Source of the DNA: JAGLSB01 sp023135955
GTDB lineage: Bacteria; Bacteroidota; Bacteroidia; Bacteroidales; GCA-2748055
Length of the DNA stretch: 23,559 nucleotides
Direction of reading: 5' to 3'
NCBI GenBank assembly: GCA_030673645.1
Contig: DAOVIO010000049.1
Location: 1 to 23,559, forward strand
This document shows, in pieces, positions 1 to 5,877 of the stretch (position 1 is the first letter of the stretch; each line of letters starts with the position of its first letter). Both the position numbers and the translations under genes were made by a program. The notes below the pieces were generated by a model. That model searched no databases and was not told the origin of the DNA. It saw nothing but the letters and a program-made list of their open reading frames with translations.

Positions 1-2
1 AA

Positions 3-1271
3 AAAAGTATTGATTGCGAAATACTATTAACACCTTCTATTCTTCAGTCTTTTACTGTTGAAGTAGAAGGAACTAACTCTTCTGGAAATATTGGAGCAGC
101 AGGTAATTTAATTTATCAACATCGAAATTTATTTAAGGGTGCAGAAAATTTTGATCTAAGATTCAAAGGAGCACTTGAAACTTTGAAGGAAAGTTATTCT
201 GCCAATTTTGGGAATATGGTGGAATTAGGTTCCGAAATGAGGGTAAGTATTCCAAAATTTATCCTGCCATTCAAAACTGATCAGTTTATTAAAAAATTCA
301 ATCCAAGTACAACTGTTTCTGTTGCATATAATTTTCAAAGACGTCCGGATTATTCCCGAACCATTGCAAACATATCATTTGGATACAACTGGAAGGGAAA
401 CCGGTTTCTTACCCATATTATTAATCCAATCGAATTAAATTTTGTAAAAATTCCATATAAATCACAAAAATTCATAGATTGGCTTGAAGGAAAATATATT
501 TTCTATTCTTATCAGCCGCATCTTGTATCAGTTTCAAATTATAGTCTTATTTATACCAATCAGAATATTCAAAAAAGTTCTGACTTTCAATATCTTAGAT
601 TAAATCTGGAATCTGCGGGCAATTTATTATCAACTTCATTTAATTTATTGGATATTGAGACACAGGGGGATAATTATAAATTATTTAATACTGAATTTGC
701 GCAATATTTGAGGGGGGATTTTGACTTTCGTTATTATAATGTCATTAATGATAACAACAGCGTAGTTTACAGATTATTTGCAGGTGCCGGTATCCCTTAT
801 GCAAATTCAAATGCCTTACCTTTTGAAAAGAAATACTTTTCTGGAGGAGCAAACAGCATCAGGGCTTGGCAGGTAAGAAATCTGGGACCGGGTTCTTATG
901 TCGAAGAAATTACAAATACATACCCAAATAAAACAGCCGATATCAAACTGGAGGCAAATATTGAATATCGGTTTAAGTTGTTCTGGCTTTTAGAAGGGGC
1001 TCTTTTTATAGATGCCGGCAATATCTGGGCAATAAATTCAAGCGATGAAAGAGAAGGTGCCCTATTTACTACAAATACATTCCATAAAGAGATTGCTGTT
1101 GGAACAGGTTTCGGAACCCGGTTTGATTTTTCATTTTTCGTATTCAGGCTCGACCTTGGGGTGAAAGCGAGAGACCCAATATTACCCGATGGACAAAGAT
1201 GGATTATTGGAAATCGTAAAATGAACTCCGATGACTTCACTGTTAACATTGGTATTGGATATCCATTTTAA
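3..1271 (+). CDS. tamL: TamL-like Omp85 family outer-membrane protein, 5'-truncated by window edge
   Basis: The reading frame is open from the first full codon at position 3 to the TAA at 1269-1271, giving 422 visible residues. There is a TTG at 183, but coding-like sequence continues upstream of it, so 183 is not the start. This is the C-terminal beta-barrel of an Omp85 (BamA/TamA) protein. The family signature FSGGANSIRAW...LGPGSY is encoded at about 837-899, strands alternate in polarity, and the protein ends in Phe, as expected for a Bam substrate. The late stretch with ALFIDAGNIW and FRLDLGVKARDP matches what I know of Bacteroidota TamL, a lipoprotein version of TamA that works with TamB in envelope assembly. 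The lipobox and POTRA domains would lie outside the window, so the choice of TamL over BamA or another Omp85 is inference. No partner gene is visible. Confidence 0.82.
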   Translation, partial: KSIDCEILLTPSILQSFTVEVEGTNSSGNIGAAGNLIYQHRNLFKGAENFDLRFKGALETLKESYSANFGNMVELGSEMRVSIPKFILPFKTDQFIKKFNPSTTVSVAYNFQRRPDYSRTIANISFGYNWKGNRFLTHIINPIELNFVKIPYKSQKFIDWLEGKYIFYSYQPHLVSVSNYSLIYTNQNIQKSSDFQYLRLNLESAGNLLSTSFNLLDIETQGDNYKLFNTEFAQYLRGDFDFRYYNVINDNNSVVYRLFAGAGIPYANSNALPFEKKYFSGGANSIRAWQVRNLGPGSYVEEITNTYPNKTADIKLEANIEYRFKLFWLLEGALFIDAGNIWAINSSDEREGALFTTNTFHKEIAVGTGFGTRFDFSFFVFRLDLGVKARDPILPDGQRWIIGNRKMNSDDFTVNIGIGYPF

Positions 1272-1360
1272 ATTATCCTATTTCAACTCATTTCGACTTC
1301 AATGGCCACTACTTAATAAGCAAGGTAAAAGAAATTATGGACCAGTAGCCAGAACCGTCA

Positions 1361-1392
1361 ACCCCCTCCTAACCTCCCCCCAAGTGGGGAGG
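1361..1392. repeat. C-rich intergenic hairpin element
   Basis: CCTCCCC (1373-1379) and GGGGAGG (1386-1392) form a perfect 7-bp stem around a 6-nt loop, preceded by ACCCCCTCCTAA (1361-1372). I recall similar 'CCCCTCCTAACCTCCCC...GGGGAGG' sequences as dispersed noncoding repeats in Bacteroidota genomes. That is memory, not a search. There is no T-run after it, so it is not a standard intrinsic terminator. Confidence 0.5.
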
Positions 1393-1531
1393 AACAGATA
1401 TTCGCTTTAAAATAAAAAAATAACAAACTACCAACCTGAACCGAGCGAAGCGAGTTCAACAACTGCAAAGAGTTAAACATGAACCATAACTAATTATTTT
1501 CAATTTATAGAAATATTCTCCCATTTATTTA

Positions 1532-1539
1532 TAAATTTG
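1532..1539 (+). promoter_or_regulatory. Candidate -7 element of the fba promoter
   Basis: TAAATTTG matches the Bacteroidota -7 consensus TAnnTTTG exactly and lies 43 nt before the fba ATG, predicting a short leader. I do not find a good TTG -33 element at the expected distance, so only half of the promoter is supported. Confidence 0.45.
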
Positions 1540-1582
1540 CCGAAAATATGACTTATAAAATTCTAATTGTAAAATATATATC

Positions 1583-2662
1583 ATGTCTCAAAAAATTCTA
1601 GATCACGTTAAGCCGGGAGTACTTTCCGGAAAAGACCTTCAAAAAGTATTTCAAATAGCAAAAGACAACCAGTTTGCCATGCCCGCTGTGAATGTTGTTA
1701 GCACAAATTCCATAAATGCAGTTCTCGAAGCTGCCAAAGTGGTGAATTCACCGGTAATGATTCAATTCTCCAATGGTGGAGGATTATTTTATGCCGGAAA
1801 AGGATTGCCTAACGAAAACCAAAAGACTGCTATCGCCGGAACAGTTTCTGGTGCAATGCATGTTCATATGATGTCAGAATTATATGGTATTCCTGTAGTA
1901 TTACATACCGACCATGCAGCTAAGAAACTTTTACCCTGGATTGACGGACTACTGGATGCTGGTGAAAAGCATTTTGAACAATATGGGAAACCATTATTCA
2001 GCTCTCACATGCTCGATCTTTCTGAAGAACCAATTGAGGAAAATATTGAAATTTGCAAAACTTATCTTGCAAGAATGAGTAAGATTGGAATGACTCTTGA
2101 AATTGAATTGGGAGTAACAGGCGGTGAAGAAGATGGTGTTGACAATACAGAAGTAGATAACTCTTTATTATATAGTCAACCTGAAGAAGTTGCATATGCA
2201 TATGAAGAGCTAAGTAAAATATCTCCAAATTTCACTATAGCAGCATCATTTGGTAATGTACACGGTGTATATAAGCCAGGAAATGTGAAGCTTACACCTA
2301 AAATACTTGATAACTCTCAAGTTTATATTCAGAAAAAATACCAAACATCAGAAAAACCTGTATTTTTTGTTTTCCATGGTGGGTCCGGTTCTACACAGGA
2401 AGAGATTAGAGAAGCAATTGGCTATGGTGTTATTAAAATGAATATTGATACGGATACACAATGGGCATATTGGGATGGGGTAAGAGCATACGAAAGCACA
2501 AACCATGACTATCTGCAAGGCCAAATTGGCAATCCTGAGGGTGACGACAAACCCAACAAGAAAAAATATGATCCTAGAGTTTGGTTAAGAGAAGGTGAAA
2601 AATCCTTGATTGAGAGATTAAAAGTTGCTTTTGAAGATTTGAACTGTATTGATAGGTTGTAA
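1583..2662 (+). CDS. fbaA: Class II fructose-1,6-bisphosphate aldolase
   Basis: This cytosolic zinc enzyme reversibly cleaves fructose-1,6-bisphosphate into dihydroxyacetone phosphate and glyceraldehyde-3-phosphate in glycolysis and gluconeogenesis. The 359 residues match the E. coli FbaA (class IIA) type in length and over the whole sequence, e.g. the N-terminal VKPGV and the GKPLFSSHMLDLSEE stretch. Zinc and catalytic residues are present: D110-H111 in HTDH, E175 in IELG, H227 in NVHGVY, and H265 in the phosphate-binding loop FHGGSGS, followed by the MNIDTDTQ motif at 286-293. The ATG at 1583 gives the family N-terminus. It lies upstream of gapA on the same strand, but a 294-nt repeat-containing gap and a separate gapA promoter argue for two units. 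Nothing is missing or broken. Confidence 0.97.
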   Translation: MSQKILDHVKPGVLSGKDLQKVFQIAKDNQFAMPAVNVVSTNSINAVLEAAKVVNSPVMIQFSNGGGLFYAGKGLPNENQKTAIAGTVSGAMHVHMMSELYGIPVVLHTDHAAKKLLPWIDGLLDAGEKHFEQYGKPLFSSHMLDLSEEPIEENIEICKTYLARMSKIGMTLEIELGVTGGEEDGVDNTEVDNSLLYSQPEEVAYAYEELSKISPNFTIAASFGNVHGVYKPGNVKLTPKILDNSQVYIQKKYQTSEKPVFFVFHGGSGSTQEEIREAIGYGVIKMNIDTDTQWAYWDGVRAYESTNHDYLQGQIGNPEGDDKPNKKKYDPRVWLREGEKSLIERLKVAFEDLNCIDRL

Positions 2663-2729
2663 TATAGTTTAGAGTTGGAAGTTGGGAGTTCTTAAGATAT
2701 TTTTCACAAAGGAATAACTCAATCCCTCT

Positions 2730-2773
2730 AGGCACTTTAAGTACTTTAGGCACTTTAAGTACTTTAGGCACTT
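2730..2773. repeat. 18-bp tandem repeat, about 2.4 copies
   Basis: The unit AGGCACTTTAAGTACTTT occurs at 2730-2747 and 2748-2765, and AGGCACTT restarts at 2766-2773. Each unit contains the 8-bp palindrome AAGTACTT. GGCACTT appears again at 2801-2807 after a CTGAGCGATAGTCGAAGT segment (2780-2797), and a GTTGGAAGTTGGGAGTT microrepeat lies at 2674-2690. The area is noncoding. Such GTGCC/AAAGT repeats are, from memory, frequent between Bacteroidota genes. Confidence 0.7.
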
Positions 2774-2859
2774 CTTGTACTGAGCGATAGTCGAAGTATA
2801 GGCACTTATTACTCCCTCAAAAACTTAATATTATCTTAACCTAACTAGCTGCTAATTTT

Positions 2860-2890
2860 TTGTATGATATATTTATTATATCTAAATTTG
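2860..2890 (+). promoter_or_regulatory. gapA promoter (Bacteroidota type)
   Basis: TTG at 2860-2862 (end of a T-run) and TAAATTTG at 2883-2890 are separated by 20 nt, fitting the -33/-7 consensus recognised by the Bacteroidota housekeeping sigma factor. Predicted transcription starts near 2897, about 60 nt before the ATG at 2957. This also argues against the upstream ATG at 2864, which lies inside the promoter. Confidence 0.65.
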
Positions 2891-2956
2891 CAGTCCGTTA
2901 TTAAAAAAACATTATATACAATATTTCTTAATAATAATACATTAATTTTTAATCTT

Positions 2957-3964
2957 ATGTCAAAAATAAAAGTTGGAATTAACGGTTTTGGTAGAATTGG
3001 TAGATTAGCATTCAGAGCTGCAATGAAAAGAGATGATATAGAGGTTGTTGGTATCAATGATCTTATTGACCTTGAATACATTGCTTATATGCTAAGTTAC
3101 GACACTGTTCATGGTCGTTATGATGGTAAAGTTGAAGTTAAAGGTAATAACCTTGTAGTTGACGGAAATGAGATCCGTGTAACTGCTGAGCCAAATCCTG
3201 CAAATTTAAAGTGGAATGAAGTTGGAGCAGAATATGTAATTGAATGTACAGGTTTATTCCTGACAAAGGAAAAGGTTGCCGGCCATATTGAAGCAGGTGC
3301 TAAGAAAGTAGTTATGTCAGCTCCTTCTAAAGATGACACTCCAATGTTTGTTATGGGAGTGAATCATGAAAGCTATACTTCTGACATTCAATTTGTTTCA
3401 AATGCTTCTTGCACAACTAACTGCCTTGCTCCTATTGCAAAAGTTCTGAACGATAATTTCGGAATTCTTGAAGGTCTAATGACAACTGTTCACGCTACTA
3501 CAGCTACTCAAAAAACTGTTGATGCACCATCTCAAAAGGACTGGAGAGGCGGAAGAGCAGCTGCAGGAAATATAATACCATCATCAACTGGAGCAGCTAA
3601 AGCCGTTGGGAAAGTAATTCCTGATTTAAATGGCAAACTTACAGGAATGGCTTTTCGGGTACCTACGTTAAATGTTTCTGTGGTTGACCTTACATGTCGT
3701 CTTGAAAAAGCTGCTTCTTATGAAACAGTTAAGGCTGCAATGAAAGCCGCTTCTGAAGGTGCAATGAAAGGTATTCTTGGATATACAGAAGATAGTGTTG
3801 TATCTAGCGATTTCATGACTGATCCCAGAACATCAATTTTTGATGCCGGAGCAGGTATTTCTCTTAACGATAATTTCGTAAAGGTTGTTTCATGGTACGA
3901 TAATGAATGGGGATATTCAAATAAACTTCTTGATCTGATTGCTCATATGAACTCTGTTAAATAG
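2957..3964 (+). CDS. gapA: Glyceraldehyde-3-phosphate dehydrogenase, type I
   Basis: This enzyme oxidises and phosphorylates glyceraldehyde-3-phosphate to 1,3-bisphosphoglycerate with NAD+ reduction in glycolysis. The frame is open from 2864, but the ATG at 2957 gives the canonical N-terminus, MSKIKVGINGFGRIGR, and 335 residues, the usual family length. The 31 upstream codons are low-complexity and overlap the promoter. Domains: Rossmann NAD-binding part with GFGRIGR (10-16) and the IND segment (33-35), where an acidic residue favours NAD over NADP. The catalytic domain has C152 in SNASCTTNC and H179 in TTVHATT. The C-terminus carries the WYDNEWGYS motif. It follows fba and ends just before a strong bidirectional terminator. 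It could also serve gluconeogenesis; no second gap gene is in the window to compare. Confidence 0.97.
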   Translation: MSKIKVGINGFGRIGRLAFRAAMKRDDIEVVGINDLIDLEYIAYMLSYDTVHGRYDGKVEVKGNNLVVDGNEIRVTAEPNPANLKWNEVGAEYVIECTGLFLTKEKVAGHIEAGAKKVVMSAPSKDDTPMFVMGVNHESYTSDIQFVSNASCTTNCLAPIAKVLNDNFGILEGLMTTVHATTATQKTVDAPSQKDWRGGRAAAGNIIPSSTGAAKAVGKVIPDLNGKLTGMAFRVPTLNVSVVDLTCRLEKAASYETVKAAMKAASEGAMKGILGYTEDSVVSSDFMTDPRTSIFDAGAGISLNDNFVKVVSWYDNEWGYSNKLLDLIAHMNSVK

Positions 3965-4003
3965 ATCATGACAGGCACTATTAAGTATAACTTATATTGA
4001 TAC

Positions 4004-4039
4004 AAAAAAACCGCAGGCTGATTGTCCTGCGGTTTTTTT
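4004..4039. terminator. Bidirectional intrinsic terminator
   Basis: A perfect 14-bp inverted repeat (A7 then CCGCAGG at 4004-4017; CCTGCGG then T7 at 4026-4039) surrounds an 8-nt loop. It has a T-run on both strands, so it can stop both gapA (plus) and the SiaC-like gene (minus), which converge on it. Confidence 0.93.
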
Positions 4040-4055
4040 ATAGTAAAAATTAACC

Positions 4056-4433
4056 CTAATAATAGTCGATTAATTTAAACGGTAATTGAACAGTTGACTG
4101 ATAATGCTGACCAAGTTCCTGAATCGATTCATCATCTTCTTCATAGTACCAATTCACAATACAATCTTTCCCCAAATCATAATTAACCTTCAAAATCCTT
4201 AGGAGTTCGAGCATATACTTGGATGAACCTGAATTTATGTATTCAAGGTTAATGTCCACCCTGGTAGTTTCCTGAGGATTTTTATAATATTCCTTGAGAA
4301 GTTTAATGATTTTCTCATAAAACTCTCCAGGATCTTCAGGTATAGATCTTCCTTCAATCTTTATGATTCCCTCATTTGGTGTAAAATGAACCGAGGGGGT
4401 ATTAAACGTTTTCTTCAATATATATTCTTCCAT
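4056..4433 (-). CDS. SiaC-family (DUF1987) regulatory phosphoprotein
   Basis: The 125-residue product has the features of the DUF1987/SiaC family: N-terminal TPSVHFTPNEGIIKIEGRSIPEDP, a helix with FYEKIIKLLKEYY, the core LEYINSGSSKYMLELL (63-78) and the WYYEEDDESIQELG segment near the C-terminus. In Pseudomonas, SiaC is phosphorylated on Thr68 by SiaB and dephosphorylated by SiaA, controlling a diguanylate cyclase. Here S68 seems to sit at the equivalent position; that alignment is my inference. No SiaA, SiaB or diguanylate cyclase gene is nearby. It follows the ABC permease by 12 nt on the same strand and is probably cotranscribed with it. Its partner and output in this organism are unknown. 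Confidence 0.8.
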   Translation of the reverse strand: MEEYILKKTFNTPSVHFTPNEGIIKIEGRSIPEDPGEFYEKIIKLLKEYYKNPQETTRVDINLEYINSGSSKYMLELLRILKVNYDLGKDCIVNWYYEEDDESIQELGQHYQSTVQLPFKLIDYY

Positions 4434-4445
4434 TTCATTTAGTTT

Positions 4446-5690
4446 TTACTCATATCTCAAAGCAATAATTGGATCTTGTCTTGCCGCTTTTACCGCAGGA
4501 AAATATCCTGAAATAATCCCCACCATAAAGCACAAGAAAACACCAAGGAAAATCCACAACCAAGGAATAATAAATGGAGATTTTATTAAAACAGAAACCA
4601 AATTCCCGATTATAATTCCTAATATAATTCCAAATATTCCACCTAGCTGTCCTATTATTACGGCTTCAAATAAAAATTGTTGCTTAATTGTACCACTTTT
4701 TGCACCCATTGCCTTTCTTATACCAATTTCTTTGGTTCTTTCTGTAACTGAAACCAACATTATATTCATCAAACCGACTACAGCCCCAAATAATGTAATT
4801 ACTCCAATAATGATTGCAGCGAAGTTAATTTTACTTATGCTTTCAAGTAAAATATTAACCAGATTATCACTTTTGGTAATATTGAAATCACTTTCATCCT
4901 TGGGATCAAGATTTCTCACAATTCTGAATATTCCTTCAGCCTCTCCGATTGCTGCCTCTTGAAGATGATTTTCGATTGTTTTTACTGCTATAGAATACCG
5001 CATATTTGGTCTGGAATAATACTGTCTTACATTAGTATAAGGTAAAAGACAAATCTTATCTGAACTCATACCCATACTCGAACCCTTAGTTTTTAAAACG
5101 CCAATAACTTTATACTTCCCACCGCCAATGGAAATAATTTTATTTATCGGATCTTCATCTTTTTTGAATAGCATCCCTTCTAATTCCCCACCTATTAAAA
5201 CATAATTTCTGAAATTTAAAACTTCGTCTCTATTAAAATTTCTTCCCTTTTCTATCTCAAATCCACCTGTCGATAAATAGTTTTCATCTGTTCCTATAAC
5301 AGGAATATTAGGGTTGGTTTTCTCCGACCCATATTTTATAGTAGCCATGCTAGAAGCCCATGTCCAGATAGACACAACAGTAGGAAATTCAAACTTATCT
5401 TTAAATTCCTGAGCCTGACGGAAAGAAATATAAGTATGATTTTTATTCCTGTATCTTTTATTTCCAATCTGTATATTCATGCTCCTGCTTTCAATTGTGA
5501 AAGTATTTGCTCCCATCATTGTAAATTCATTTGTAAGGGAATTTGTTATGGAATCTATTGCCGTCAAAATCCCAACAAGAGCCATTATCCCAAAAGCAAT
5601 TATTGAAATTGTTAATATAGTCCGCAGGCGGTTGGTCTTGATAGACTGAAGTGCTACTCTAATATTTTCCCTAAAAAGTGTCCCTAACAT
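4446..5690 (-). CDS. ABC transporter permease, MacB/FtsX type
   Basis: A 414-residue inner-membrane protein with the MacB architecture: one N-terminal helix (about 24-46), a large periplasmic MacB_PCD-like domain (about 47-285) and three C-terminal helices of the FtsX domain (about 289-314, 341-369, 376-398). The cytoplasmic signature VTERTKEIGIRKAMGA (315-330) and the terminal GYFPAVKAARQDPIIALRYE are diagnostic. MacB-type systems are mechanotransmitters that move peptides, lipoproteins or drugs across the envelope rather than transport across the inner membrane. No ATPase or membrane-fusion partner is in the window, and the substrate cannot be inferred. In most MacB proteins the ATPase is fused to the N-terminus; here it must be encoded elsewhere. 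It is followed at 12 nt by the SiaC-like gene. Confidence 0.92.
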   Translation of the reverse strand: MLGTLFRENIRVALQSIKTNRLRTILTISIIAFGIMALVGILTAIDSITNSLTNEFTMMGANTFTIESRSMNIQIGNKRYRNKNHTYISFRQAQEFKDKFEFPTVVSIWTWASSMATIKYGSEKTNPNIPVIGTDENYLSTGGFEIEKGRNFNRDEVLNFRNYVLIGGELEGMLFKKDEDPINKIISIGGGKYKVIGVLKTKGSSMGMSSDKICLLPYTNVRQYYSRPNMRYSIAVKTIENHLQEAAIGEAEGIFRIVRNLDPKDESDFNITKSDNLVNILLESISKINFAAIIIGVITLFGAVVGLMNIMLVSVTERTKEIGIRKAMGAKSGTIKQQFLFEAVIIGQLGGIFGIILGIIIGNLVSVLIKSPFIIPWLWIFLGVFLCFMVGIISGYFPAVKAARQDPIIALRYE

Positions 5691-5850
5691 AAAAAATATT
5701 GAATTAAAATTTAAAGTTAGTTAAATCCTTAATAAAATGATAAAAACTTATAAAATATCAGCAATCTTAAGATTATTCTACAATGATTTAAAATATCTAC
5801 TTATTTTAATATCAACATAGGATTAAAATTTAAATAGATATTGTAAATTC

Positions 5851-5871
5851 GTGCTTTGAAATAAAAAGCAC
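5851..5871 (+). promoter_or_regulatory. Hairpin immediately upstream of the aconitase start
   Basis: GTGCTTT (5851-5857) and AAAGCAC (5865-5871) form a perfect 7-bp stem with a 7-nt loop, ending 6 nt before the ATG at 5878. If transcribed, it would cover the ribosome landing area. A TAAATTCG at 5844-5851 resembles a -7 element with one mismatch; if that is the promoter, the hairpin would be at the very 5' end of the mRNA. Function is unknown. Confidence 0.45.
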
Positions 5872-5877
5872 AATATT

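Larger units (their letters stand above)
1272..1582. other. Intergenic region between tamL-like gene and fba
   Basis: This 311-nt gap has no convincing gene. It holds a C-rich/G-rich hairpin (1373-1392), a second element at 1438-1457 whose outer GAAC and GTTC can pair around a GAGCGAAGCGAG core, and a promoter-like -7 element for fba at 1532-1539. Base composition jumps to locally C-rich at 1360-1381 in otherwise AT-rich DNA. I see no clear U-tailed terminator for the upstream gene. Confidence 0.7.

Noticed and set aside
183..185. TTG as start of the TamL-like gene
   Set aside because: The same frame is open and coding-like back to position 3, so the gene is cut by the window edge.
2574..2771. 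Minus-strand ORF with a repeated KVPKVL peptide
   Set aside because: It is a translation of the 18-bp DNA repeat running into the antisense of fba; no start or ribosome-site support and no recognisable protein.
2864..2956. Upstream ATG extension of gapA by 31 codons
   Set aside because: The added residues are low-complexity, lie within the predicted promoter, and have no counterpart in GAPDH; the ATG at 2957 gives the canonical N-terminus.
5703..5834. Direct repeat ATTAAAATTTAAA (5703-5715 and 5822-5834) in the divergent acn/permease gap
   Set aside because: Only A and T in a very AT-rich gap; chance recurrence is likely.
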